From Candidatus Zhuqueibacterota bacterium (GTDB lineage: Bacteria > Zhuqueibacterota > Zhuqueibacteria > Zhuqueibacterales > Geothermadaptataceae): a DNA stretch of 64,000 bases. Within the stretch, counting starts at the first letter, position 1. Each line of letters starts with the position of its first letter. The notes beneath the pieces are model-generated. The model saw only the letters and a list, made by a program, of their open reading frames with translations. It was not told the DNA's origin and made no database searches. A program made the position numbers and the translations under genes. Where the stretch lies: assembly GCA_030950365.1 (NCBI GenBank), contig JAUZRQ010000077.1:27398-91397 (forward strand), given 5' to 3'. Positions 1-8,730 of this stretch are shown piece after piece.

Positions 1-2
1 TA

Positions 3-728
3 TCAACACTTATTCACCTGTTGAAAAACAGGCCAACCCACCAATTAGAAGTAATGGTTGTGGACGCTTTGACCACCAATGAGACGCTTTGGTTTAGAGA
101 CAAACGGCCGTTTTTAGCATTGCAAAAGCAAATATTACCACAAATACACAAAACCAAGACAGAGCGCAAGCTCACGATTTGGTCGGCAGCATGTTCAACC
201 GGACAAGAGCCCTACAGCCTGGCTATGCTCATTCTTGATTTGCATATCTTCCATCAATGGGATACCACAATCTATGCCACGGACATATCGCAAAAAGTCA
301 TTCAAAAAGCAAAGACCGGAATTTATAGCCAGTTTGAAATCAATCGAGGCTTACCGGCGAAATATCTTATCCAATATTTTCGTCAAATTGATAAAGATCA
401 ATGGGTACTTAAAGAACCTGTTAAGCGGCTGGTGCGTTTTTCTCAACATAACTTACTAAACGATCCGCCGCCAGTATATCAAGTCGATTTAATTCTATGT
501 AGAAACGTTTTGATTTATTTTGACGTAGAGGCCCGAACCCATATTTTACAGCAATTGTATAAAGCCTTAGCCCCAGAGGGTTTTTTAATGTTGGGGGCTT
601 CAGAGAGTACACTTGGTTTAACTGATCAATTTATAGCCCAGCAATATGATAGTTCGATTTTTTACAAACCTGTCACCAAGCATGGCTTCAAGGATCATCG
701 CGCTTCCTCTATGGCTCTGGCAAAATAG
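3..728 (+). CDS. cheR: CheR-type chemoreceptor methyltransferase, 5' end cut by the window
   Basis: SAM-dependent methyltransferase of the CheR family, which in known members methylates glutamates on the cytoplasmic tails of chemoreceptors. The frame is open to the left window edge, so the gene is truncated there, and the TTG at 21 is not a credible start. Only the end of the N-terminal helical domain is present. Visible motifs are NETLWFRD (family NET.FFR), the SAM-binding AACSTGQEPYSLAM (family GCSTGEE), YATDIS, and CRNVLIYFD (family CRNV.IYF). The protein ends shortly after the methyltransferase fold, with no PAS or kinase extension on this side. No other chemotaxis gene lies to the right, so partners (CheB, receptors) would have to be upstream of the window. 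The family call is secure; the actual substrate is not known. Confidence 0.9.
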   Translation, partial: STLIHLLKNRPTHQLEVMVVDALTTNETLWFRDKRPFLALQKQILPQIHKTKTERKLTIWSAACSTGQEPYSLAMLILDLHIFHQWDTTIYATDISQKVIQKAKTGIYSQFEINRGLPAKYLIQYFRQIDKDQWVLKEPVKRLVRFSQHNLLNDPPPVYQVDLILCRNVLIYFDVEARTHILQQLYKALAPEGFLMLGASESTLGLTDQFIAQQYDSSIFYKPVTKHGFKDHRASSMALAK

Positions 729-1824
729 AAACTACTTTCCACTACAACAAGGCTGCCTTCGTGCGGTCGTTCATGGAGGATACGGATAAACAGGGGGACT
801 TGTTTGGCAATCGGAAACAACAGACGGGCTCTATAGGTTGCGAGCGCAATTGGGGTTTCTCCATTCTTCATATATCAGCCATAATGGTGAAAATATTGGC
901 AAAATGCTTTGAGGAGTTGCATGGGAACCTCCATGTGCAAGCCATATTTATCTTTAGAATCGATATTTTGATGAATGAAAGGTTTTTGCAAATTTTTTTG
1001 ACAGTGATGATTTCCGCCATTAAACAAATAATATGAATGACCACCTGGAAAACTTGATTCATTGTTTTTCAAGAATTTACAAAGAATTGCGATTTCATAT
1101 TCTTCTGAAGCATGCAAATTTCGTGCTAAAATTTTCAACTGGTCATTCGCATAATTAGTTAAAATATTCTTGACTATAGCAAAAGGAATACATAATTTCG
1201 GTTAATTCTAGTAGCCTATTATAGCGGTTCTGTCACTGCCCGCTCTGTCCCGTGATGATTCCGTGGACTAAAAATGCTAACGCACTATCATGCTGCGTGA
1301 AAATGCTTTGCTGACTTTAGCAGACAAACGTTTCAATAAACTCTTTGCAATCGAGCAATAGCGTTGCAAATGGTCACCCATGAAATATGCATATGCTCTT
1401 GTTTTTCGATAGTGAATTTCATCTTTAAATTTGAAAGGAATATGTCTCATTTCAATAGTATTTAATGTTTTCAACAACTCAAGCAATATCCCATAGTAAG
1501 TACGATCGACCCCAAAAATCATAAGGGGATAAAGTTTGTTTATCTAAAACGTCAATGAGGTCATCTTTTTGAAAGCTGCGGTGGTTCCCGAAATGTGATT
1601 GATCGGCTGAGCTTGGACACAACATACCTGCAAGAATAGCGTTAAGTTGAACCCGCTTGAAAAAATCGACTACCTCACGCAGTCCATCCCACTATTTGAC
1701 AATCGATGTTTTTATAGTATGCTAACGAGGTTCTTAAGCTAATATACCTCAGTATCACTTTTGGAAATTTCCAAACGATTGAAATGTTATATTCAAAACA
1801 AACTTCAACCAATACACATTGCCA
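729..1824. other. Gene-poor AT-rich stretch with possible gene remnants
   Basis: About 1.1 kb between cheR and the sensor kinase with no convincing intact gene. Two minus-strand frames look somewhat protein-like: 875-1138 (87 aa, contains FPGGHSYYLF) and 1277-1522 (81 aa, ends SLLKRLSAKVSKAFSRS). Neither has a clear ribosome binding site or a family I recognise. They could be decayed gene fragments or chance frames in AT-rich DNA. Confidence 0.35.
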
Positions 1825-3789
1825 ATGAATTTAAAAGACCAAATCATGTTTTTTCGGCTTTTAGCCCGACGGCGATCAAGTAGCCAATCGTATAAAAGCC
1901 CTCGACAGGACGAAACAACTATTCAGCCCTCCATTTTATCCGAGCAATTGCTCAAAAATCTGAACGATATTATTTACATTGTTCAATATCAAAAAGAAAC
2001 CGTCATGGGTGGGAGAATTAAATTTCTTACCAAACATCAAATTAAAGAGATTACCGGTTTTTCTGCAGAAGATTTCGAAAACGATCCTTTCCTGTGGGAA
2101 CGGATCATTCATCCGGACGATATAGGGGTGGTACTTGAGCATACGCTCGAAATCATTGCCAATCACAAAGCCGGTATTCGTACTTATCGTTTACAGCACA
2201 AAACGACTGGCCGCTGGATTTGGATAGAAGATAAAATCGTACCGAATGTTAATGAACAGGGCGAAATTACAGCCTTTCTTGGCATAGCTCGCGACATTAC
2301 CGAACAAAAGCAAAAAGAAGAACTTTATGTTCAAATTGCAAATAATATCTCTTCCCTCACCGGCAATGATTTTTTTAAATCGTTTGTTCGTTTTTTTAGC
2401 AATCATTTTGCACTGTATTGTGCGCTGCTTTTGGAGTTCACGGACTACCAAGAAAAATCGATCCGACCGATCGCAATTTTTTGGGACAATCAATGGTTAT
2501 CCCATCTGGATTACTCCTTAGAGCATTCACCAGCTCGGCTTGCTTTGCAATCGGGAATGGTTATTTACACACAAGGAATCCAACAGTTTTTTCCCAAAGA
2601 TCGTTTCCTCGCGGGCCATGGCATTGACAGTTTTGCGGCCATCACGTTAAAAGATGCTCAACATAACATTATCGGCCTACTTATTGGCATGGATCGCAAA
2701 CCTATCAAAGATCCGGCCGGCATCGAACATTTCTTGAAAATCTTCTCGGGCCGTTTAAGTGCTGAAATGATTCGGAAACGGACTGAAGAAGCACTACATG
2801 GTAGCGAGAAACGCCTACGCGCCATTTTTGAAAATGCACAAAATGCCATCTTGCTCCTCAATGATGAAGGTCTGATCCTTGACGCGAATCCGGCAGCATC
2901 CAAATTGACGGGACACGAATTGTTTGAACTACGCCAACAAAACATCCAGCAATGGGTTCCACCGCCGGATTTGCGGTTTTTCAAGCGAGGTTGGAAACTA
3001 TTCAAACAAAACGGCTATGCCCAAGGGAGTCTTACTTTAAATTTAAAAAATAACGAACCTCTGGTTGTGGAATACAAAGCCATTGCCGAAATCATCCCGG
3101 GGATTCATTTGGTGTTGGTAGGGGATGTCACTGAACGAAATCTTCAAGAAAAAGCGATTCTGGAATTTACCGATCGTGAGAGGATAAACATCGGTAGGGA
3201 AATTCATGATGGTCTGGGCCAATATTTAACTGGAATGGAACTTTTGGCCAAAGCTTTGGCCAAAAAGCTGGAACGAAAAGGCCTGATGGAGGAACAAAAA
3301 AATGCCACGGAGTTGCTGGCATTAGCTGAAAAGGTTTCACATCAAGTTTCGATCATCGCAAGCGGATTGCCAGAGGCATTGATTGAAAGTACAGATATTC
3401 ATCAAATATTTTCAGATTATTCCAAATTTATTGAAGATACTTTTCATGTAAAGTGCGACTTCACCTGTACAGAACCTTTTGTTATTAAAAATACGTTGTT
3501 GATCACACAATTGTTCCGTATTGCGCAGGAAGCCATACACAATGCGATCAAACATGGACAAGCAAACCAAATTAGTATAGAATTAAAAAGAAAAAATGGA
3601 AATTATTTACTAGAAATTAGTGATGATGGGGTGGGAATTCCTTCCAATATCGAGGAAGCGATGGGGGTTGGCATACGCAGCATGATATACCGTGCAAGAA
3701 CGCTCCACGGCACTATCAATTTTCTTAAAAATACATCTGGAGGAACGCTCATTCAGTGTACCTTTCCTCCTAAAATATTAAACCATTAA
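1825..3789 (+). CDS. PAS/GAF/PAS sensor histidine kinase (HisKA_3, NarL-type partner)
   Basis: Cytoplasmic two-component sensor of the NarX/DegS class. There is no obvious membrane segment, so the signal is probably intracellular. Domains in order: a PAS_3-type PAS at about residues 45-165 (EITGFSAEDF, IWIEDKIVP, FLGIARDITE), a GAF-like region at about 170-315, a second PAS at about 325-440 (AIFENAQNAILLLNDEG), a HisKA_3 dimerisation domain with the phospho-accepting His in GREIHDGLGQYL (codon at 3205), and a C-terminal HATPase_c domain (N-box EAIHNAIKHG, G1 box DDGVGIP). Start chosen as the ATG at 1825; a TTG two codons upstream (1819) is the alternative and neither has a strong Shine-Dalgarno. 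The matching response regulator follows about 50 bp downstream. Base composition is AT-rich like its neighbours on the left. Confidence 0.9.
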   Translation: MNLKDQIMFFRLLARRRSSSQSYKSPRQDETTIQPSILSEQLLKNLNDIIYIVQYQKETVMGGRIKFLTKHQIKEITGFSAEDFENDPFLWERIIHPDDIGVVLEHTLEIIANHKAGIRTYRLQHKTTGRWIWIEDKIVPNVNEQGEITAFLGIARDITEQKQKEELYVQIANNISSLTGNDFFKSFVRFFSNHFALYCALLLEFTDYQEKSIRPIAIFWDNQWLSHLDYSLEHSPARLALQSGMVIYTQGIQQFFPKDRFLAGHGIDSFAAITLKDAQHNIIGLLIGMDRKPIKDPAGIEHFLKIFSGRLSAEMIRKRTEEALHGSEKRLRAIFENAQNAILLLNDEGLILDANPAASKLTGHELFELRQQNIQQWVPPPDLRFFKRGWKLFKQNGYAQGSLTLNLKNNEPLVVEYKAIAEIIPGIHLVLVGDVTERNLQEKAILEFTDRERINIGREIHDGLGQYLTGMELLAKALAKKLERKGLMEEQKNATELLALAEKVSHQVSIIASGLPEALIESTDIHQIFSDYSKFIEDTFHVKCDFTCTEPFVIKNTLLITQLFRIAQEAIHNAIKHGQANQISIELKRKNGNYLLEISDDGVGIPSNIEEAMGVGIRSMIYRARTLHGTINFLKNTSGGTLIQCTFPPKILNH

Positions 3790-3838
3790 TTCATGTACTC
3801 ATTGCACTTTCAAGAAAGCTGTAACTGAGTTGGGAAAA

Positions 3839-4492
3839 ATGCAAACCTCAGCACGTATTTTGGTTATCGATGACCATCCCATAGTCCGTTTTGGACTCCA
3901 GGAATTGCTTAGTCAGGAAATTCGGATGGCATCTTACCACGAAGCATCCGGTGTTGACGATGCACGGCAACTTCTTGAAACACAACAGTTCGATCTAATT
4001 ATCCTCGACCTTTCTTTAAAAAAAGGTAGCGCTCTGGATTTTATTAAGTTCATCCGCAAACACTACGGGAATATCCCGGTGCTGGTGCTTAGTATGTATA
4101 ACGAAATCTACTATGCCGAACGAGCACTTCGTGTCGGAGCCAATGGTTACATTATGAAAGAAGTGATAACAACGCATCTTATGGACGCGATTCATACAGT
4201 AATGAGTGGAGAAATCTATCTTAGTGAGCGCATGAAAAAGAAACTTCTTAAATCATTTTCGGGACAACCCGCCAGGGAAAAAGGAAATTTTATAGCGCAA
4301 CTGACGGACCGTGAACTGGAAGTTTATCAATTAATTGGTCAGGGACTGACCACCCGGGAAATTGCGGAAAAACTCTTTCTCAGCATAAAAACGATCGAAA
4401 CATACAAAGATAATATTAAGAAAAAACTCAAGCTCAGCAACTCTAACGAATTGTTCAAACACGCTGCACACTGGCACTTCAAAAATATTTGA
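3839..4492 (+). CDS. NarL/LuxR-family response regulator
   Basis: Two-domain transcriptional regulator and presumed phosphotransfer partner of the upstream kinase. The receiver domain shows the acidic pair in VIDDHP, the phosphorylatable Asp in LIILDLSL (residue 57 counted from the ATG), a conserved Ser in VLSMYN, and the Lys in GYIMKE. The C-terminal LuxR-type helix-turn-helix (about residues 150-215) shows LTDRELEVYQLIGQG, TTREIAEKLFLSIKTIETY and KLKLSNSNEL, all standard for the family. Start set at the ATG at 3839, which has GGGA four bases before it; an in-frame TTG at 3830 is possible. Spacing to the kinase suggests co-transcription. Target genes cannot be deduced from the sequence. Confidence 0.92.
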   Translation: MQTSARILVIDDHPIVRFGLQELLSQEIRMASYHEASGVDDARQLLETQQFDLIILDLSLKKGSALDFIKFIRKHYGNIPVLVLSMYNEIYYAERALRVGANGYIMKEVITTHLMDAIHTVMSGEIYLSERMKKKLLKSFSGQPAREKGNFIAQLTDRELEVYQLIGQGLTTREIAEKLFLSIKTIETYKDNIKKKLKLSNSNELFKHAAHWHFKNI

Positions 4493-4950
4493 CGGTATCC
4501 GTTTAGTAAACAAGGTGTTGTTTTTCATGGGACATTTCGCATGCGCGGTTTTAAAGCAAGACATCAAACCGACTTTTGTCCAGATGACTGAAGCAAACTT
4601 ATCACGGAGCCAGACGATCGGTTCGTCCCCACGCCTGAATTCATGGTCAAAAAATTCAACGCTGTGATCCTGGGAAGTGACGTGTGCCACCCTGGACTGG
4701 AGAAGACTCCGTTGTTCATTGCTGGCCAACCTAAACACATAAACATAAAATGAGAAAGGCGCATCCGCAGGCAACCTCCTTTATGACCACTGCCAGCACC
4801 TGTAGAAAGCCCTGGGCCCCTACCGACCTGGAACATCATATGAAAGGAGCAATGGCCAATATTCCTATCGGATAAGCGGATTTTTCCGCAAGATCTGCTT
4901 CTCCAGCGATGACTTCATTGAATAATAATCGGAGCCATCTTTGTTTCTGC
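4493..4950. other. Intergenic region with protein-like short frames, possibly a decayed gene
   Basis: Between the response regulator and the Nudix gene there is no intact ORF of normal size. On the plus strand a stop-flanked stretch at 4592-4753 reads like real protein (TEPDDRFVPTPEF, NAVILGSDVCHPGLEKTP). Its TGA overlaps an ATG (4750) that opens a 41-codon frame ending at 4875 (RKPWAPTDLEHHM). Together they may be the broken remains of one gene. I recognise no family. Confidence 0.25.
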
Positions 4951-5418
4951 TTATACACTCGCTCCTCTCGTTCGCCAGATCAAATCTTTGTAATCAAACG
5001 CAAAATTTGGCTTTTCGTTTTCGATATCCACCCAGCGGCATTCGCCCTCGAGAGAACCTTTAAGCTGGCCGGCGATCGGCCGGGCCGCATAGACGATTTC
5101 CACGCTGCGGATGGCCGTGCCTGCGCGTCGACCGGACAACACCCCCAGAATCCCGGTCACTTCAATTTCAAGACCGGTTTCTTCTCGCGTTTCCCGTTTC
5201 ACCGCTTCGATGGTGGTTTCGTGCATGCGCATAAAGCCACCGGGTAGTGACCAGCCTTTACCATCCACACGATCGATCAGCAGCACTTTTCCATTGTACC
5301 GCACCACCACTGAAACCGTGGCAAACGGCGGCAACTGCCCGACTGTAAAAATGTAAAGCACGCGCTGGAAAAGAACCACCAACAAGCGCAGGAACAGAAA
5401 GAGCCATTTCTTTGCCAA
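4951..5418 (-). CDS. Nudix hydrolase with N-terminal hydrophobic helix
   Basis: Hydrolase of nucleoside-diphosphate-linked compounds by family. The Nudix box is complete: residues 61-83 read G-x5-E-x7-RETREETGL, matching GX5EX7REUXEEXGU. The N-terminus is hydrophobic (KKWLFLFLRLLVVLFQRVLYIF), suggesting membrane attachment. The frame extends upstream to a TTG at 5460, but a perfect Shine-Dalgarno (AGGAGG, about 7 bases before) precedes the TTG at 5418, so I take that as the start, giving 155 aa. It lies directly downstream of the 2H phosphoesterase gene on the same strand, so the two are probably co-transcribed. Substrate unknown. Confidence 0.85.
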   Translation of the reverse strand: MAKKWLFLFLRLLVVLFQRVLYIFTVGQLPPFATVSVVVRYNGKVLLIDRVDGKGWSLPGGFMRMHETTIEAVKRETREETGLEIEVTGILGVLSGRRAGTAIRSVEIVYAARPIAGQLKGSLEGECRWVDIENEKPNFAFDYKDLIWRTRGASV

Positions 5419-5465
5419 CGTTCTCCCTCCTGCTCTATGAATTGGATCCGGGATTTCCAAACCAC

Positions 5466-6005
5466 TTAAAATGGAATGACCCGATCGACGCGGAACACGT
5501 CGTCAGGGGGATCGTTGCGCCAGATAAGCGCAATAGATTGCACACGAAATCGCAATTCACGCCAATCCCGTTGCAGCGCTTGCAGCACATCCTGCAACCG
5601 CGAACGCCGCGACACCTGCCCGATGCTCAAATGCGGCACAAAGCCGCCCGGAAACTTGCGCGTTTCATCGCATTCCGGCACCGCCTGCCAGAGTCGCTCC
5701 TGCAGCGCTGCCACCGCTTCCGCCGGCTCGGGTGCCAACCAGAGGGTAAAACGCTCCCGGCCATGCTTGAAATACCGAATGTCCGATAGCTGCAGCTCGA
5801 ACGGCTCAAAGGATCGCAGCCGCCCTTGGAATTGTTCGGTGACGCGATCGAATTGCACGACTGGCAGGAACGGGTAGAGCAACGTGATGTGCGGCATCCA
5901 CCGCCGCAGATTGCGGTCATATGCCCGGCGAATTCGTTGAATCGGCTCCCAGATGGTTTCCGGCGGTAGGATCACCACGGCGGTTTTATGGGTTTTGTTA
6001 GGCAT
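5466..6005 (-). CDS. 2'-5' RNA ligase family / 2H phosphoesterase
   Basis: Member of the 2H phosphoesterase superfamily (LigT/ThpR-like), whose members act on 2'-5' or cyclic phosphodiester bonds in RNA or nucleotides. Both signature motifs are visible: H39-I-T41 in MPHITLLYPF and H125-L-S127 in FVPHLSIGQV. The length (179 aa) is typical. It starts at ATG 6005 after a weak AAAGA ribosome binding site and is followed at once by the Nudix gene, so the pair may form a small nucleotide or RNA end-processing operon (inference). Confidence 0.85.
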   Translation of the reverse strand: MPNKTHKTAVVILPPETIWEPIQRIRRAYDRNLRRWMPHITLLYPFLPVVQFDRVTEQFQGRLRSFEPFELQLSDIRYFKHGRERFTLWLAPEPAEAVAALQERLWQAVPECDETRKFPGGFVPHLSIGQVSRRSRLQDVLQALQRDWRELRFRVQSIALIWRNDPPDDVFRVDRVIPF

Positions 6006-6397
6006 TTTGCAAATCTTTCTTTATCGCCTCTCTATTCGAGAACTTCGTTTACCCGGCTACAGAAATACAACTATGTGTTGCTCATGAAGGAAAATGACTA
6101 TTCAGTCTGTCACCACTATAAGTTGGCAATTTTTAATTCCGAATGCAATATATTCTGCTCGACAACGAGGGCATCGAATGTTACATTAATTTAATTAGCA
6201 TATTCTATCAATTTATTTTAATTTGTTAATAATGATACTAGTACAGTTTTTGCTAAACGTGCTTTCTCCAAGCCGGTTTGAACAACAGCTCCGAAAAGTT
6301 TCCATCTGTTCATAGCAGGCCTCTCCATAACACCAATCCACTGGTGTCTAAAGTGATCCAATCAACGCCTTTTCATAAACTTATACAGGAGGTTGTC
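6006..6397. other. Divergent AT-rich intergenic region
   Basis: AT-rich stretch between the minus-strand 2H phosphoesterase and the plus-strand exported protein, so it should hold both promoters. I could not pick a convincing -35/-10 pair. The only clear element is the strong Shine-Dalgarno AGGAGG at 6387-6392 that fixes the start of the next gene. Confidence 0.5.
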
Positions 6398-7546
6398 ATG
6401 CGTACGTGGCTACGGGGATTTATAGTTGCATTTGGGCTGGCTGCAATTTCCGGAACGGCTTTCGCACAGTTCCAGCTCACTCTAAATTTTCAGAATATGA
6501 ATCCGCATTTGAACCAGGCATTTCATTTGCGGGTCGTTAATCAAGCCTCAGGCCTGGAGGTCGGTCGCTATACTATCGGCGCCTTGAGCGATGCGAATTT
6601 CACCATTGAAATGTTAGTATTGCTGCAAGATGAAAGTTACTGGATCGATTTCTATGCCGATCTTAATCAGAATGGCCAATATGATGCGCCACCTCTGGAT
6701 CACGCCTGGCGCATGGAGCTCAACAACGCCGCCAGCGATACCGCGCTGACGTTCAGTCACAACACCAGCTTTACCGACATCCAGTGGCCCGGCGATATCG
6801 ATCCTTACCAATTCACGGGCGAGTGGAGCGGCACCTGGAAAAACCTCACGTACCAGACCACCGGACCGATTTTCGGCACGATTACCTTTGATACCGACAG
6901 CATGAAAGTTAGCGGCGAATTCAAGACCACGGGCGCGTTCGGGAATCCGGATACCACGGTGTTCGCTTTCGAGGGCAAAATCGATTCAACCTCCGGCGAT
7001 ACAATGAGGGTACAGCTTCCCGCGCCCTGGACCGGATCGATTGCGCTATTTAATGGCACTATCTCCGGTACCATTACGGATCCGTATCTGTTCGGCACCG
7101 GACTCTCCATGACTTTCACAGGAAACTTCGGCCTGGCGCAGACCATCTTTCGCTATAGAATGAGTGGCACGTTTCAGGCCGATGGCATCGTGGTAATGAG
7201 CCATCCTGACATTCCCACCGGGATCGTTTCGCCTGTTGCTGCATCGCAGCCAGAGGATTTTGCCATTTTGCAAAATTATCCCAATCCCTTCAATCCGGAA
7301 ACCCGCATCCGGCTGCAGTTGAAATCACAGGCGCACGTGGTGGTGGCCATTTATGATGTACGGGGAGGCCTGGTACGGCAATATGCACCGGGGGCGGTGC
7401 CGGCTGGCGTTTATGAAATTGCCTGGGATGCACGCGATTCGCGCGGACTTCAGGTACCCGGTGGTATGTATCTGGCCAGAGTAACGATTGCTCCGGCCGA
7501 TCAACCAGCCAAAACGCAAACATTGAAAATGCTGCTTTTGAAATAA
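6398..7546 (+). CDS. Exported protein with C-terminal FlgD-like (type IX) sorting domain
   Basis: Secreted or surface protein of unknown function, 382 aa. The start is fixed by a perfect AGGAGG five bases before ATG 6398; the frame is open further upstream but lacks such a site. It has a signal peptide (RTWLRGFIVAFGLAAISG...TAFAQ). The middle part (about 25-280) is beta-rich and Thr/Gly-rich with no recognised domain. The last ~90 residues are a FlgD-like Ig domain: ILQNYPNPFNPETRIRL, AIYDVRG, VYEIAWDARDSRG, GGMYLARV. In Bacteroidota, Calditrichota and relatives this directs export through the Por/type IX system. It appears to be monocistronic. Confidence 0.8.
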   Translation: MRTWLRGFIVAFGLAAISGTAFAQFQLTLNFQNMNPHLNQAFHLRVVNQASGLEVGRYTIGALSDANFTIEMLVLLQDESYWIDFYADLNQNGQYDAPPLDHAWRMELNNAASDTALTFSHNTSFTDIQWPGDIDPYQFTGEWSGTWKNLTYQTTGPIFGTITFDTDSMKVSGEFKTTGAFGNPDTTVFAFEGKIDSTSGDTMRVQLPAPWTGSIALFNGTISGTITDPYLFGTGLSMTFTGNFGLAQTIFRYRMSGTFQADGIVVMSHPDIPTGIVSPVAASQPEDFAILQNYPNPFNPETRIRLQLKSQAHVVVAIYDVRGGLVRQYAPGAVPAGVYEIAWDARDSRGLQVPGGMYLARVTIAPADQPAKTQTLKMLLLK

Positions 7547-8160
7547 TTTGATTGCATACTTAGCTCAATCTTAGCAACCAGCTCCGCTAAAGCTGTCCTT
7601 CGCGAGGATCGGCCAGTTGGCGCAGATATAGCGATCTCGATGCCTGCGCCAGAGGTGTCACGGGGTTTGCCCCGCACCTGATGCGGGGCTCCTCGCATTG
7701 GCAGGCTGTTGGCGGAGTTGGGTCTTTACACGCAGTCAAAGTTGATCGATTTTGCGATTTTCACAAAATTGACCTGCTTTGTCATGCCGGCCCCGGTCCC
7801 CTTGTGTAATGTGTCAGCAGGCGTAACGATTCAGCGAATGGTAAAAAACTCGTAAGGAAGAAAAGCGAACCTCTCGCAGTGGCGCTGAAATCGCTGAGGT
7901 TTAATTTCAAGGATTTCGGAATCGCGAATGCATCATTTCAAAGTTTCAGGGAAACCATCCGCGTCAATCCGTGTGCATCCGTGGCTCCCCGAAAATCAGC
8001 GCCAATCTGTGAAATCTGCGGCCTTTTTGGTCGATATCCCAATTCATTCGAAATGCGTTTCATGACGATTCAAAATGGATGTAGCCGATGCGTGCTGAAT
8101 CGTTACCAACAGGCTGACGGGCGGCCGGAATCGATTTATCCCGATCGATCCGTGGAAAAA

Positions 8161-8215
8161 TATTCCGGCCTTTTTCATCCTTTCGCTATCGCAAAAGGAT
8201 GAAAAAGCCGGAATA
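8161..8215. repeat. Long intergenic hairpin of the CCGGAAT palindrome family
   Basis: Left arm 8161-8183 begins TATTCCGGCC and continues TTTTTCATCCTTT. The right arm 8194-8215 is its reverse complement except for one missing base, with a ~10-base loop. The tips (TATTCCGGC / GCCGGAATA) resemble those of the composite palindromes at 20010, 29449 and 29648. Confidence 0.8.
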
Positions 8216-8403
8216 ACAAAACATCCCATTGATATTGATCAATGCCACAAAGAGATTCATGCTATGAACTTTTCAGCTCAAACTGCACAAGGAGATGCAA
8301 TTTTTTGATTTTAGCAATGACGGTCCCGCCTCATTTTTTTATGCTTTCCTGAGCTGTACTGGCTAAGCCCCTTCCAAACCTTTTCAATTTTTTAAAATTT
8401 TTG

Positions 8404-8432
8404 TTGCTTTTCAGCTATTGATTGCTTATTAT
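8404..8432 (+). promoter_or_regulatory. Candidate sigma70-like promoter of the 51-aa gene
   Basis: TTGCTT (8404-8409), a 17-base spacer, then TATTAT (8427-8432). This is about 70 bases upstream of the ATG at 8501. It was found by eye only. Confidence 0.4.
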
Positions 8433-8500
8433 AAACGCTGTTTTGAGCGCCTAAATTAGAGAAATTAATATTTAAACCGTTTCAGGAGTAGGAGTAGCGA

Positions 8501-8656
8501 ATGGCTCAGATTATTGAAGCATTGTTTCAGAAGTACGGTATTCGTGAGGAAGCCGTCCGCAATCGTGAAGTTCGCCTTTCGACATTAAGAAATATCGTGA
8601 TCAGCGAAGGCTATACGGTGGAGGTCTTTAAGGCCATCTGCAGCCTTCGGGGTTAA
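8501..8656 (+). CDS. Small 51-aa protein of unknown function
   Basis: Short gene with all the usual signals: a promoter-like TTGCTT-17-TATTAT upstream, a strong ribosome binding site (AGGAGTAGGAG) just before ATG 8501, and a textbook intrinsic terminator 30 bases after the TAA. The product is charged and probably helical (MAQIIEALFQKYGIREEAV ... TLRNIVISEGYTVEVFKAI). It has no signal peptide, no membrane segment and a single Cys near the end. I recognise no family. Having its own transcription unit suggests an abundant or regulated cytosolic small protein; the function is unknown. Confidence 0.7.
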   Translation: MAQIIEALFQKYGIREEAVRNREVRLSTLRNIVISEGYTVEVFKAICSLRG

Positions 8657-8685
8657 TTTTTTAGAGCGGTGACTTTACATAGATC

Positions 8686-8717
8686 GGCGCCGGTTCGATT
8701 GAACCGGCGCCTTTTTT
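8686..8717 (+). terminator. Strong intrinsic terminator
   Basis: An 11-bp perfect stem, GGCGCCGGTTC / GAACCGGCGCC, with a GATT loop followed by TTTTTT. It ends the small gene at 8501. There is no U-run on the other strand. Confidence 0.92.
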
Positions 8718-8730
8718 ATTGCCAGCATGG

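Larger units (their letters stand above)
7547..8500. other. 950-bp intergenic region with repeat relics
   Basis: No credible gene of ordinary size. It holds a phrase at 7955-7990 in which ATCC is repeated at 10-base spacing ('catcc gcgtcaatcc', then 'gtgtgcatcc gtgg') followed by 'aatctgtgaaatctgcgg', which looks like a dispersed non-coding repeat rather than coding sequence. It also holds a long hairpin at 8161-8215 and the promoter of the small gene at 8501. Confidence 0.5.

Noticed and set aside
4589..4591. Another in-frame TGA considered as selenocysteine
   Set aside because: The upstream frame is stop-rich and no conserved motif spans the TGA; no suitable downstream hairpin was seen.
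7879..8202. Plus-strand open frame of 107 codons
   Set aside because: It runs through a dispersed repeat phrase and one arm of a hairpin, and has no ribosome binding site.
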